DNA of 64,000 bases from Alphaproteobacteria bacterium (GCA_018336035.1 JAGXRD010000007.1:1-64000); one strand, 5' to 3'. Shown: positions 22,978 to 31,772, counted from the first letter of the stretch. Numbers and translations: made by a program. The notes: a model not told the origin generated them from the letters alone.

Positions 22978-23814
22978 CTATGCGTATGGCGGCTTGTGCC
23001 AGCCCTTGGGCGACAGCGTGAAAATCTCGTAGCCGGTCTCGGTGACGCCGATCGAATGCTCGAACTGCGCCGAGAGCGAACGGTCCTTGGTCACCGCGGT
23101 CCAGCCATCCGACAGCAGCTTCACCTGCCACTTGCCGGCATTCACCATCGGCTCGATGGTGAAGAACATGCCGGTCTGCAGCGGGACGCCGGTGCCCGGC
23201 TCGCCGTAATGCAGGATATTCGGCGGCTCGTGGAAAATCCGGCCCAGGCCATGGCCGCAGAAATCGCGCACCACCGAGAAGCGTTCCTTCTCGACGAAGC
23301 TCTGGATCGCATGGCCGATATCGCCCGTCGTCGCGCCGGGCTTCACCACTTCGATGCCGCGCATCATGGCTTCATAGGTGATGTCGCTGAGTCGGCGTGC
23401 CTTCACGCCGACATCGCCGACATAGAACATGCGGCTGGTATCGCCATGCCAGCCATCGAGGATCACGGTGACGTCGATGTTGAGCGCGTCGCCATCTTCC
23501 AGGACCTTGTCGCCCGGGATGCCGTGGCAGACAACATGGTTCACAGACGTGCAGATCGATTTCGGGAAGCCGCGATAGCCGAGCGGCGCGGGCACGGCGC
23601 TGCGCTCGACGATGTAGTTGTGGCACAGTTCGTCCAGCTTGCCGGTGGTGACGCCGGGCACAACATGGGACGTGATGAAATCCAGCGTTTCGGCGGCCAG
23701 CCTGCCGGCCGCACGCATGCCGACGAAATCCTCCGGCCGGTGGAGGCGTACGGCACCCTGCTGGAGATCATCGTCTTCGTCGGTCTCGATTACGCGGGCC
23801 TGGGTCTGGTTCAC
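22978..23814 (-). CDS. map: Methionine aminopeptidase, type I
   Basis: 278 residues from a GTG at 23814. It removes the initiator methionine from new proteins. The pita-bread fold residues are in place: VCHGIPGD (catalytic His), ALNIDVTVILDGWHGDTSRMF (two metal Asp), GHGLGRIFHEPPNI (metal His and substrate His), FFTIEPMV (metal Glu) and AQFEHSIGVTETG (metal Glu). The first 22 residues are an acidic extension before the conserved core. It lies between sfsA and radC on one strand, a common alphaproteobacterial order. Confidence 0.96.
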   Translation of the reverse strand: MNQTQARVIETDEDDDLQQGAVRLHRPEDFVGMRAAGRLAAETLDFITSHVVPGVTTGKLDELCHNYIVERSAVPAPLGYRGFPKSICTSVNHVVCHGIPGDKVLEDGDALNIDVTVILDGWHGDTSRMFYVGDVGVKARRLSDITYEAMMRGIEVVKPGATTGDIGHAIQSFVEKERFSVVRDFCGHGLGRIFHEPPNILHYGEPGTGVPLQTGMFFTIEPMVNAGKWQVKLLSDGWTAVTKDRSLSAQFEHSIGVTETGYEIFTLSPKGWHKPPYA

Positions 23815-23844
23815 GAGCTGTAAATTTCCTGTTATTTCAGTGCG

Positions 23845-24540
23845 TTACGGGTAAATCGGGAGCCGGCGGGCAATCGCGATGCCGGCCTCCGTCACGCTGC
23901 AGGCGTAACATAATGCCTCTACCCCGACATTCCTAGCCTCGATGAAGCCGGCGGCATAGCCGGGGGCGCAGTCGGCGGCGATGCGGAAATGGCTGCAATC
24001 GTCGCGCTGGACCACATACAGCATCACGGCCCGGCGACCGGCCGCCACCATGGCGGAAAGCTCGCGCAGATGCTTGGCACCGCGTTCGGTGACGCAGTCG
24101 GGAAATTCCGCCAGCGGCGGCTGGCGGCTTAGATGCACATTCTTGATTTCGAGATAGCAGGGCGGCCTGTCATCGGCCGTGAGCAGGAAGTCGACACGAC
24201 TGCTGGCGCCATATTTCACTTCCGGCTTGTGCAGGCTGTAGCCGGCAAGCTCCGGAATCATGCCCACTTGCAGCGCCTCGGCGGCCAGCCGGTTGGCCAG
24301 ACCGGTGTCGATGCCGACCAGACTGCCGTTATCGGCCGTGCCGATCACCCAGCCCCAGTTCAGCTTACCCTTGCCGCGCTTGAGCCAGGCCCGGCTGCCC
24401 GGCTCGGTCAGACCCAGCATCTGTCCCGGATTGGGGCAATGCACGGTCTCGATGCGGCCATCGTCGAACTGCATGTCGGCAAGGAACCGCTTGTAGCGGC
24501 GGACCAGGGTGGCCGGCGTCAGGGGCTCGGGAAACTGCAT
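23845..24540 (-). CDS. sfsA: SfsA family DNA-binding/nuclease-like protein
   Basis: 231 residues from the ATG at 24540 (a frame start at 24570 adds ten unlikely residues). SfsA blocks are seen: [34 protein letters not shown], the nuclease-like [12 protein letters not shown] with [10 protein letters not shown], and [16 protein letters not shown]. SfsA was described as a stimulator of sugar fermentation genes in E. coli; the fold suggests nucleic acid binding or cleavage. First gene of the sfsA-map-radC group and divergent from the CinA-like gene. Confidence 0.93.
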   Translation of the reverse strand: MQFPEPLTPATLVRRYKRFLADMQFDDGRIETVHCPNPGQMLGLTEPGSRAWLKRGKGKLNWGWVIGTADNGSLVGIDTGLANRLAAEALQVGMIPELAGYSLHKPEVKYGASSRVDFLLTADDRPPCYLEIKNVHLSRQPPLAEFPDCVTERGAKHLRELSAMVAAGRRAVMLYVVQRDDCSHFRIAADCAPGYAAGFIEARNVGVEALCYACSVTEAGIAIARRLPIYP

Positions 24541-24596
24541 CCCCCGCCTATAACGGCGGCTGGTCTGCACGTCCAGCGCGTGCTATTTCCTGTCGC

Positions 24597-25358
24597 ATGA
24601 CAGACGCACCCAAAATCGTTACGGCTGCCATGCTGGTGATCGGCAACGAGATACTCTCGGGCCGCACCCGCGACGCCAACATGCATTTCCTCGCCGGCAA
24701 ACTGACCGAGCTTGGCATCCGCCTGCGCGAGGCGCGCGTGGTGCCCGATATCGAAGACACCATCATTGCCGCCGTGAACGACCTGCGCGCGCGCTATGAC
24801 TATGTCTTCACATCCGGCGGTATCGGCCCGACGCATGACGACATCACCGCCGACTGTATCGCCAAAGCCTTTGGCGTGAATATTGATGTCCAGCCTGAGG
24901 CGCGTCGCCGGCTGGAAGCGCATTACGAGGCCGGCATGCTGAATGCGGCGCGCCTGCGCATGGCACGTATTCCCGACACCGCCACGCTGATCGACAATCC
25001 GGTGTCGGCCGCGCCGGGCTTCCGCATCGGCAATGTCATGGTGATGGCCGGTGTGCCGAAGATTTTCGAGGCGATGGTGGCCAGCGTGGCGCCGACGCTG
25101 ACCGGCGGCGACAAGCTGCTGTCGCGCACCATACTGGCGCTGGTACCCGAGGGCGCGGTGGCCGAGGATCTCGGCGCGCTGCAGAAGCAGTATCCCGATG
25201 TGGATATGGGTTCCTATCCGGCCTTCCGCGGCGGTCGCGCCTCAACCGCCATCGTGATGCGCTCCACGGATCGCAGCATGCTGGATGCCGCCGCCGACGC
25301 GATGTATGCCATTTTCCGCCGCATGGGCGGCGAGCCTTTCGAGAACGAGATCGTCTGA
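24597..25358 (+). CDS. CinA/MoaB-type molybdopterin-binding domain protein
   Basis: 253 residues. The N-terminal MoaB/Mog-like domain has the characteristic VIGNEILSGRTRDANMHFLAGKLTELGI and the TSGGIGPTHDDITADCIAKAFG substrate loop. It ends after this domain plus a short C-terminal part, so it is shorter than full CinA, which carries a nicotinamide-nucleotide amidase domain. Many alphaproteobacteria have this short form; annotation as competence/damage-inducible protein A is by homology only. It is divergent from sfsA and overlaps the next gene's start by one base. Confidence 0.88.
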   Translation: MTDAPKIVTAAMLVIGNEILSGRTRDANMHFLAGKLTELGIRLREARVVPDIEDTIIAAVNDLRARYDYVFTSGGIGPTHDDITADCIAKAFGVNIDVQPEARRRLEAHYEAGMLNAARLRMARIPDTATLIDNPVSAAPGFRIGNVMVMAGVPKIFEAMVASVAPTLTGGDKLLSRTILALVPEGAVAEDLGALQKQYPDVDMGSYPAFRGGRASTAIVMRSTDRSMLDAAADAMYAIFRRMGGEPFENEIV

Positions 25359-25732
25359 TGCGTCAGTTCTTGCTTGCCGGCCTAGTCGCCGGTCTTTTCG
25401 CGTCCGCGGCTGTTGCGCAGCAGAATCCGGGCGGCAGCCTGGCGCCGCCGCCGAAATTCCTCGCGCGCGATCTGCAGGCGCTATGCGATGGCGCCGAAGG
25501 CAGTGCGCGCCTGGCCGGCTGCCTGCGTTATCTGCAGGCCTCGGTGGCGATGTATGAGCTGGCGGTGGCGGAGAAGGAACTCACCTGGTTCTGCGCGCCG
25601 CGCGAGGCGCCGGCTGTGCTGCTGCGCCAGCAATTCGTCGAATGGGCCAAGGAAAACGGCGACCAGATGGGGCAGGAGGCGATCCAGGCCGTGCGGCTGG
25701 CCATGACGGATGCCTTCCCCTGCCAGGAATAA
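25358..25732 (+). CDS. Small secreted protein, Rap1a/Tai-like
   Basis: 124 residues with a clear signal peptide (residues 1-20, cut after AVAQ). The mature part has the four-cysteine layout LCDGAEGSARLAGCLRYLQA, WFCAPREAP and a terminal AFPCQE, with helical spacing that resembles the Rap1a/Tai family of type VI amidase immunity proteins. No amidase effector or type VI gene is nearby, so an immunity role is not supported here; orphan members are common. It overlaps the preceding gene by one base. Confidence 0.6.
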   Translation: MRQFLLAGLVAGLFASAAVAQQNPGGSLAPPPKFLARDLQALCDGAEGSARLAGCLRYLQASVAMYELAVAEKELTWFCAPREAPAVLLRQQFVEWAKENGDQMGQEAIQAVRLAMTDAFPCQE

Positions 25733-25815
25733 CACCAGTGTGACCGCTGGCCGTATTTCCGCCGCAACTCGCGGATAGGCTGCGCAGTTATCATGGCCCC
25801 GGAGGTCGCGCCGAT

Positions 25816-26211
25816 ATGGGCAGAAACACACCCTTTGCCATTCTAGCCCGCCCATCGTTTCTGATGCTGGGCATCGCCGGTCTGCTGGTTGCCTGCGGGC
25901 CGCCGATGGCCTGGCAGAAGCCCGGTGTGACCATGGCCGAGGCCCAGGCCGACAGTCGCGACTGCAGTCATCTGGCGCGCGACCAGGCCTTCCGCGAAAG
26001 CTTCTTTGGCGGGCCCTATGGCTATCCGGGCTACTATGGCTACGGCAGCTGGCCCTCGCGGTTCGGGCCTTATCCGGGACCCTATGGTTACCGGCATGAT
26101 TCCTTCATGTGGCGCCAGCAGCGCGAGGGCGATTTGCAGAATTTCTGCCTGCGCGCCCGCGGCTATCACCTGGCGCCGGTGCCGGTGCCGGTGCCGGGAC
26201 AGGGCTCGTGA
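25816..26211 (+). CDS. Putative lipoprotein, first of three tandem paralogues
   Basis: 131 residues. A hydrophobic leader (about residues 10-26) ends in a lipobox-like LLVAC. The mature part contains EAQADSRDCSHLARDQAF, then a Gly/Pro/Tyr-rich middle (about residues 64-92) and a C-terminal NFCLRARGYHLAP. Of the three tandem proteins it is the most diverged in the middle, but it keeps the two downstream cysteines and the C-x-x-x-RGYxL ending. The stop overlaps the next start (TGATG). No function is known. Confidence 0.75.
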   Translation: MGRNTPFAILARPSFLMLGIAGLLVACGPPMAWQKPGVTMAEAQADSRDCSHLARDQAFRESFFGGPYGYPGYYGYGSWPSRFGPYPGPYGYRHDSFMWRQQREGDLQNFCLRARGYHLAPVPVPVPGQGS

Positions 26212-26540
26212 TGCGACCCGCCGCGGCCTTACTGTTTCTCGGTGTCGTTGCCTGTTCGCCCAGCACGGAATGGGCGCGGCACGGCACATCGCCCGAGCAG
26301 CGCCAGACGGACGAGAAGGAATGCCACGATATCGCCAGCTGGCAGGCACTGGATGAAAGCGACAAGTCGCGGCCGATTTATCCGCCGTATCGCGACACGC
26401 AGTTCCTGGAATCGGGCGGCGAGGATGGCAGCGCCGGCACCACATCCTACAGTCGCCGGGGGCCGCGCATGTATGAGCTGTCGATCTACTGCATGGAACA
26501 GCGTGGCTATCATCTGCAGCCCATAGCAAAAAAGCCATGA
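26211..26540 (+). CDS. Putative lipoprotein, second of three tandem paralogues
   Basis: 109 residues from the ATG at 26211; a longer frame to 26109 lies inside the first paralogue and is rejected. The leader ends in LGVVACSP. The mature part has a conserved Trp (TEW), then EKECHDIASWQALDESDKSRPIYPPY and the C-terminal IYCMEQRGYHLQP. It is closest to the third paralogue (TEW, QALDES, RP-YPP, YCM-x-RGY-L). Start and stop both overlap its neighbours, so the three are translated from one message. Confidence 0.75.
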   Translation: MRPAAALLFLGVVACSPSTEWARHGTSPEQRQTDEKECHDIASWQALDESDKSRPIYPPYRDTQFLESGGEDGSAGTTSYSRRGPRMYELSIYCMEQRGYHLQPIAKKP

Positions 26541-26872
26541 AGCGTTTTGCAGGCATTTCGCTCCTGCTGTTACTGGCAGCCTGCGCGACGACGCCAACCG
26601 AATGGGTGCGCAGCGATACCGGCATCGTACAGCGCGACAGCGACTACAAGGACTGTCGCAACATCGCCTGGAAACAGGCGCTTGATGAAAGCTCATCGAC
26701 GCGGCCGCTGTATCCGCCCTGGACTGGCACCGGCTTCAACAGCTTTGGCGCACCCTGGCGCGAACCGCGCACGCCGTCCTATTTCGACCGAGGCCCGCGT
26801 GAGGCGGAGTTCACCGATTACTGCATGCGCGAGCGCGGCTATCGCCTGCAGGCCGTGGCCTCACCGCGTTAG
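26537..26872 (+). CDS. Putative lipoprotein, third of three tandem paralogues
   Basis: 111 residues. The leader (residues 1-16) ends in LLAACAT, a good lipobox. The mature protein has TEWVRSD, YKDCRNIAWKQALDESSSTRPLYPPW and a C-terminal DYCMRERGYRLQA, aligning well with the second paralogue. It begins in an ATGA overlap with the second gene, and its last 12 bases overlap the convergent ABC ATPase gene. The function is unknown; the anchored position in the envelope is inferred from the lipobox. Confidence 0.75.
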   Translation: MKRFAGISLLLLLAACATTPTEWVRSDTGIVQRDSDYKDCRNIAWKQALDESSSTRPLYPPWTGTGFNSFGAPWREPRTPSYFDRGPREAEFTDYCMRERGYRLQAVASPR

Positions 26873-27862
26873 CGGTTCTTCCAGAACGCTTTCGGCCTTG
26901 TGGCAGGCCACCTTGCGGCCATCCGGCAATTCACGCAGGTCAGGGTTCGTACTCCGGCAATGCTCATCAGCATAAACACAGCGGTCAGCCAAGGCGCAGC
27001 CAGGCCTGAGCGCGGTCTGGCTTGGCGGATTGCCCTGCAGCAGGCTGCGGCGGCGCGCCTGACCTGGTGGCGGCGGCACCGGTTGCGGTAATGCTGCCAG
27101 CAATGCGCGGGTATAGGGATGCGCAGGCTTGGCGAAGATCGTCGCCGTGCTGCCCTGCTCGACGATGCGGCCGAGATACATCACCGCCACATGGCTGCAG
27201 AGATGATCGATCACCGCCAGATTGTGGCTGATGAACAGATAGGTGATGCCATAGCGCTGCTGCAGCTCGGCCATCAGGTTCAACACCTGGGCCTGCACCG
27301 AGACATCCAGCGCCGACACGGCTTCGTCGGCCACGATCAGCTTCGGCCGTGTGATCAGGGCGCGGGCGATGGCGATGCGCTGACGCTGGCCGCCGGAAAA
27401 CTCGTGCGGATATTTTTCCATGTCGCCGGCGCGCAGCCCCACGGTCGCCAGCGTTTCCGCCACGCGCTGTTTGCGTTCGGCCTTCGACAGTTTCTCCAGC
27501 ACATCCAGCGGCTCGGCCACGATACGCTCCACCGTCAGGCGCGGATCGAGCGAACCGTAAGGGTCCTGGAACACCATCTGGAAATCGCGCCGTGCCGCCC
27601 GCAGCTCCTCGGTCGACAGCGCATTCAGATCGCGGCCGGCAAACTGCATGCGGCCCTGGCTCGGCTTCTCCAGCGCCATCACCAGCCGCGCCAGCGTGGA
27701 CTTGCCGCAGCCGGACTCACCGACGATGCCGAGGCTTTCGCCGGCCTGTACGGTCAGCGACACGCCATTCACGGCGAAGACCAGCTGTGCAGCCGAAAAT
27801 GGCGTCGCCCGTTTCAGCGTGTAGGTCTTATGGATGTCTGTCAGCTCGACCAGCGCGGTCAT
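26861..27862 (-). CDS. Peptide/nickel-type ABC transporter ATPase (DppF-like)
   Basis: 333 residues from the ATG at 27862; a 12-residue extension is less likely. Walker A GESGCGKST (about residues 46-54), Q-loop MVFQDPYGSLDPR, signature FSGGQRQRIAIARAL, Walker B LIVADEAVSALDVS and the H-loop SHNLAV are complete. The C-terminal oligopeptide-transporter extension is present with its cysteines (PGCALADRC, HC, ACH), which in relatives binds an iron-sulfur cluster. It overlaps the DppD-like gene by 4 bp (ATGA) and closes the dppBCDF group. Confidence 0.93.
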   Translation of the reverse strand: MTALVELTDIHKTYTLKRATPFSAAQLVFAVNGVSLTVQAGESLGIVGESGCGKSTLARLVMALEKPSQGRMQFAGRDLNALSTEELRAARRDFQMVFQDPYGSLDPRLTVERIVAEPLDVLEKLSKAERKQRVAETLATVGLRAGDMEKYPHEFSGGQRQRIAIARALITRPKLIVADEAVSALDVSVQAQVLNLMAELQQRYGITYLFISHNLAVIDHLCSHVAVMYLGRIVEQGSTATIFAKPAHPYTRALLAALPQPVPPPPGQARRRSLLQGNPPSQTALRPGCALADRCVYADEHCRSTNPDLRELPDGRKVACHKAESVLEEPLTR

Positions 27863-28869
27863 GGCGCGGCCCCAACCGCGATATCGGTGCGCCAGCATTC
27901 GGCCTGATGCGTCGGGCCGATGGCGGCGTTGGGCGGGAATTCGGCGCGGCAGCGCGGCTCGACCAAGCTGCAGCGGTCGGCAAAGGCGCAGGCCGCCGGC
28001 AGATCGTGCAGGTCAGGCACGATGCCGGGAATCGTCGGCAGCTGCGGGCGCGGATGCGAAAGTCCCGGTGCGATGCGCGGCATGGCCGAGAACAGCCCGC
28101 GCGCATAAGGGTGCGCCATGCGGGCAAACACCTCGCGCACCGGGCCGGACTCCACTGCCCGGCCGGCATACATCACCAGTACGCGATCCACCGTTTCGGC
28201 GATCACGCCGAGATCGTGGCTGATCAGCACCAACCCCATGCCGGTCTCATCCACGAGGCGCCGGATCAGGTCGAGGATCTGGCCCTGGATGGTGACGTCC
28301 AGCGCGGTGGTCGGCTCGTCGGCGATCAGGATGTCGGGGTCGCAGGCCAGCGCCATGGCGATCATCACGCGCTGGCGTTGCCCGCCCGACAGCTGATGCG
28401 GATAGGCATCGAGCCGGCTGCGCGGATTGGGAATGCCGACGCGATCCAGCAGTTCAACAGTTCGCTCGCGCGCCTGTGCCCCGCGCAATCCCAGATGCAG
28501 CCGCAGCGGTTCGGCGATCTGGTCGCCGATCCGGTACAGCGGATTGAGCGAGGTCATCGGTTCCTGGAAGATCATCGCCAGCCGATTGCCGCGCAGGCCG
28601 CAGAGGTCTTGCTCGCTGGCGGTCAGCAGGTTGCGGCCGGCATAGGTCACCTGGCCGGTGGTGCGGGCGCCATCGGGCAGCAGGCCCATCAGGGCCAGTG
28701 CGGTGAGCGATTTGCCGCTGCCGGATTCACCGACAATGCCAAGCGTCTCGCCTTTGCCAAGCCCGAAGCCGATACCGCGTACCGCTTCGGCCGGGCCGCG
28801 TGCGGTCTGCAGCGCGACTCGGAGGTCTTTCACAGAAAGGAGAGGCCCACCTGTTTGTGTCTCTGGCAT
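27859..28869 (-). CDS. Peptide/nickel-type ABC transporter ATPase (DppD-like)
   Basis: 336 residues from the ATG at 28869, which overlaps the stop of the permease gene by one base; a longer frame to 29028 is a shadow of that permease. Walker [10 protein letters not shown]-loop [12 protein letters not shown], signature [15 protein letters not shown], Walker [15 protein letters not shown] and SHDLGV are complete. The C-terminus has the oligopeptide extension ([19 protein letters not shown]). It pairs with the DppF-like ATPase to power import. Confidence 0.93.
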   Translation of the reverse strand: MPETQTGGPLLSVKDLRVALQTARGPAEAVRGIGFGLGKGETLGIVGESGSGKSLTALALMGLLPDGARTTGQVTYAGRNLLTASEQDLCGLRGNRLAMIFQEPMTSLNPLYRIGDQIAEPLRLHLGLRGAQARERTVELLDRVGIPNPRSRLDAYPHQLSGGQRQRVMIAMALACDPDILIADEPTTALDVTIQGQILDLIRRLVDETGMGLVLISHDLGVIAETVDRVLVMYAGRAVESGPVREVFARMAHPYARGLFSAMPRIAPGLSHPRPQLPTIPGIVPDLHDLPAACAFADRCSLVEPRCRAEFPPNAAIGPTHQAECWRTDIAVGAAP

Positions 28870-29708
28870 CAGCGCTGCCTCGACAGGCGCGGATCGGTCA
28901 GATCGCGCAAGCCGTCGCCCAGCAGGTTGAAACCGAGCACGGCAATGGCGATGGCGATGCCGGGAAAGACAGCTAAGAACGGCGCGCGGAAGACCATGGC
29001 CTGCGCTTCGTTCAGCATGCGGCCCCAACTGGGCGTCGGCGGCTGGGTGCCGAGACCGAGATAAGACAGCGCGGCTTCGGCCAGGATGGCGAGCGCGAAC
29101 TGGATGGTGGCCTGCACCACGATCACGGCGAGGATATTGGGCAGGACATGTTCGATGGTGATGCGGAAGGCGCCCTTGCCTGCGCTGCGGGCGGCCAGGA
29201 TATAGTCGCGCGCCCAGATCGCATTGGCCGAGCCGCGCACCACGCGGGCGAAAACGGGAATGTTGAAAATGGCGATGGCGACGATGGAATTCATCGTGCT
29301 GGGGCCGAAGATGGCGGCCAGCATGATCGCCGAGAGAATTGCCGGGAAAGCGAAAGTGAAATCGGCGAAACGCATCACCAGTTCTTCGATCCAGCCACGC
29401 CGGGCGGCAGCTAGAAGCCCGAGCGTGCAGCCCATCACGAGGCCGCCGCCAACAGCGAGCAACCCGACGGTAAGCGAATTCTGCGCGCCGGCCAGGATCA
29501 GCGACAGCACGTCGCGGCCGAAGGGGTCGGTGCCAAGCCAGTAATCGGCCGAGGGCATCTGCATACGGCGACGGATATTGATGGCGGTCGGCGAATACGG
29601 CGTCCAGACCAGCGACAGCAAAGCCATGCCGACGACAAGGCCGGTCAGCGCCGCACCGACCACGAAGCTGCGATGGCGGAGGGCGCGCTTCAGGAAGCTA
29701 GACATCAT
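28869..29708 (-). CDS. Peptide/nickel-type ABC transporter permease (DppC-like)
   Basis: 279 residues, about six membrane helices. The N-terminal part has the DppC block YWLGTDPFGRDVLSLILAGAQNSL, and the EAA coupling loop reads ARDYILAARSAGKGAFRITIEHVLPN. The C-terminus is LGFNLLGDGLRDLTDPRL, typical of this family. It overlaps the DppB-like gene by 11 bp. Confidence 0.94.
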   Translation of the reverse strand: MMSSFLKRALRHRSFVVGAALTGLVVGMALLSLVWTPYSPTAINIRRRMQMPSADYWLGTDPFGRDVLSLILAGAQNSLTVGLLAVGGGLVMGCTLGLLAAARRGWIEELVMRFADFTFAFPAILSAIMLAAIFGPSTMNSIVAIAIFNIPVFARVVRGSANAIWARDYILAARSAGKGAFRITIEHVLPNILAVIVVQATIQFALAILAEAALSYLGLGTQPPTPSWGRMLNEAQAMVFRAPFLAVFPGIAIAIAVLGFNLLGDGLRDLTDPRLSRQR

Positions 29709-30648
29709 GCGCCTTCAGTCGCGGATCGATCACCGCGTAAAGCACATCGACGATGAAGTTCACGGCCACCACGGTAAAGGCGAGCAGGATCACGGCGGCT
29801 TTCACCACCTCGATGTCGCGATTGCTGATCGCCTGGAAGATCAGGCGGCCCAGGCCGGGCAGCGAGAAGACCTGCTCCACCACAATCGTGCCGGTCAGCA
29901 GGTTGCCGAACTGCAGCCCGATCACGGTGATCACCGGGATCAGCGCGTTGCGCAGGACGTGGCGCCACAGCACGGCCTGGCGGCTGAGGCCCTTGGCGCG
30001 CGCGGTACGTACGAAATCCTCGCGCAGCACTTCCAGCACCGAAGAGCGCGTGATGCGGGCCAGGATCGCGGCCTGCACCACAGCGAGCGAGATGCTGGGC
30101 AGGATCAGGCTTTTCATCGCGCCGGCAGGGCCATCAGCCCAGCCGGCAAAGCCGCCGGCCGAGAACCAGCCGAGATTGACGGCGAAGAGCAGGATCAGCA
30201 GCAGGCCGAACCAGAAATTCGGAATCGAGATGCCAAGCTGGCTGATTCCCATGATCACGAGATCGCCCGGCTTGTTGTGTTGCGCGGCGGCGTAGACGCC
30301 GAGGCCCAGCGCAAGGATCACGGTCAGCAGCATGGCGCCGAGCGATAGCGGATAGGTCAGCGCAAGGCGTTCGGCGATCAGCGGCCAGACCGGCGTTTTG
30401 TAGGCATAGGAAATGCCGAAATCGCCCACCAGCAAATTGCCGATCCACAGCAGGTAGCGGTCGAGGACCGGCTTGTTCAGGCCGTATTCCTCGCGGAAAA
30501 CATTCAGCTGCTCGTCGGTGGCATCGATGCCCAGCACCAGCAAAGCCGGATCGCCGGGCAGGATTTCCAGCACCAGGAATACGATCACCGAGGTCACCAG
30601 CAGGGTGGCGAGCAGGGTGACCAGGCGCTTGAGCAGGAAGGCGGTCAT
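29698..30648 (-). CDS. Peptide/nickel-type ABC transporter permease (DppB-like)
   Basis: 316 residues. DppB signatures: LPGDPALLVLG, YGLNKPVLDRYLLWIGNLLVGDFGISY, the EAA loop REDFVRTARAKGLSRQAVLWRHVLRNALIP, and the C-terminal IDPRLKAHD. It begins the transporter; the DUF1289 gene ends directly before its start. The solute-binding protein that normally opens such an operon is absent, so substrate class (dipeptide, oligopeptide, nickel) cannot be told. Confidence 0.94.
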   Translation of the reverse strand: MTAFLLKRLVTLLATLLVTSVIVFLVLEILPGDPALLVLGIDATDEQLNVFREEYGLNKPVLDRYLLWIGNLLVGDFGISYAYKTPVWPLIAERLALTYPLSLGAMLLTVILALGLGVYAAAQHNKPGDLVIMGISQLGISIPNFWFGLLLILLFAVNLGWFSAGGFAGWADGPAGAMKSLILPSISLAVVQAAILARITRSSVLEVLREDFVRTARAKGLSRQAVLWRHVLRNALIPVITVIGLQFGNLLTGTIVVEQVFSLPGLGRLIFQAISNRDIEVVKAAVILLAFTVVAVNFIVDVLYAVIDPRLKAHDV

Positions 30649-30876
30649 TTACTGCCTGCCGCTTTCTGCGGCCCGCTGCCGGGCGGGCAGTTGCGCCAGC
30701 AGGGCATGCCTGGCCGGCGCAGTCATGGTTGGCCAGGCGCCGATTTCCTCGCCCGTGCGCCAGCAGCCCAGGCACCAGCCGGTCTTGCGGTCGATGGTGC
30801 AGACCTTGTTACAGGGCGACGGCGGCGGCTCGTCAGCCAGCGCCGGGTCTGAAGTGGGGGGGCGCGCGTCAATCAT
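30649..30876 (-). CDS. DUF1289 small cysteine protein
   Basis: 75 residues. The family core SPCNKVCTIDRKTGWCLGC with RTGEEIGAW is complete, with four cysteines able to bind metal. The function is unknown. Its stop abuts the dppB-like start without any gap, so it is the first gene of this minus-strand group and is divergent from the GldA-like ATPase gene. Confidence 0.88.
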   Translation of the reverse strand: MIDARPPTSDPALADEPPPSPCNKVCTIDRKTGWCLGCWRTGEEIGAWPTMTAPARHALLAQLPARQRAAESGRQ

Positions 30877-30931
30877 GGCTAAAATGTGGCATTCCCGGCG
30901 CGGTGAAGCACCGCAAATCTTGGCCGGGGAC

Positions 30932-30961
30932 TTGAACCATGGTGGGGGACACTCTTATCTA
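30932..30961 (+). promoter_or_regulatory. Likely sigma-70 type promoter of the GldA-like cassette
   Basis: TTGAAC (30932-30937) is followed by 17 bases and TTATCT (30955-30960), or 18 bases and TATCTA. It lies 54 bp before the ATPase start at 31015, in the divergent gap with the DUF1289 gene. Confidence 0.5.
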
Positions 30962-31014
30962 GCGGGCGCTGAAGCGGCAGGGGCCGCCATGTGGGGCAGG
31001 GATCAACTAAAACG

Positions 31015-31755
31015 ATGATCGACATCAAGAATCTGGTCAAGCAGTTCGGGCCATTCACCGCCGTCGATAATATCAGTTTCAGCGTCGCCAAGGGCGAGGT
31101 GCTGGGCTTTCTGGGGCCGAACGGCGCCGGCAAATCCACCACCATGAAGATGCTCTGCGGTTTCCTGAACCCCACCTCGGGCAGCATTTCGGTCTGCGGC
31201 CATGACGTCGAGGCCGAGCCGCTGGCCGCCCGCCGCGCCATCGGCTACCTGCCGGAAGGCGCACCGACCTATGCCGACATGACGGCGCGCGGCTTTCTCG
31301 ATTTCATCGCCGATGTACGCGGACTGGCCGGCAAGGACCGCCAGTGGCGCCTCGACAAGGTGGTTGACCAGGTCAACATCAAGGATGTGCTGGACCAGCC
31401 GATCGATACGCTGTCCAAGGGCTACAAGCGCCGCGTCGGCCTGGCCCAGGCGATCCTGCACGATCCGCCGGTGCTGGTACTCGACGAGCCGACCGACGGC
31501 CTCGATCCCAACCAGAAGCATGAGGTGCGCGGCCTGATCCAGGCCATGTCGCGCGACAAGGCGATCATCATCTCGACGCATATCCTTGAGGAAGTGGAAG
31601 CGGTGTGCAGCCGCGCCATCATCATCGCCCGTGGCCGCATCCTGGCCGAAGGCAAGCCCGAAGGCTCTGCTGGCTGGCGCATCGGCGAAATGCTCGCCGG
31701 GCCCGGCAAACTCGATGCCGCCTTCCGCGAAATCACGCAAGCGCGCGCCGCCTAA
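31015..31755 (+). CDS. ABC exporter ATPase (GldA-like)
   Basis: 246 residues from the ATG at 31015 (the frame opens 8 codons earlier). Walker A GPNGAGKST (about residues 36-44), signature LSKGYKRRVGLAQAI, Walker B VLVLDEPTDGLDPNQ and the H-loop STHILEE are all present. Closest in form to GldA/CcmA-type ATPases. With the next three genes it forms a fixed cassette found in many bacteria and related to the Bacteroidetes gliding exporter GldAFG; outside gliding bacteria its substrate is unknown. Confidence 0.92.
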   Translation: MIDIKNLVKQFGPFTAVDNISFSVAKGEVLGFLGPNGAGKSTTMKMLCGFLNPTSGSISVCGHDVEAEPLAARRAIGYLPEGAPTYADMTARGFLDFIADVRGLAGKDRQWRLDKVVDQVNIKDVLDQPIDTLSKGYKRRVGLAQAILHDPPVLVLDEPTDGLDPNQKHEVRGLIQAMSRDKAIIISTHILEEVEAVCSRAIIIARGRILAEGKPEGSAGWRIGEMLAGPGKLDAAFREITQARAA

Positions 31756-31772
31756 GCAGGAATTACCAGACC

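Noticed and set aside
22291-23823. 510-codon plus-strand frame opposite radC and map
   Set aside because: Both minus-strand genes have complete catalytic motifs; this is an antisense frame.
28870-29028. 53-residue N-terminal extension of the DppD-like ATPase
   Set aside because: It overlaps the DppC-like permease in another frame; the ATG at 28869 overlaps that gene's stop by one base, as expected.
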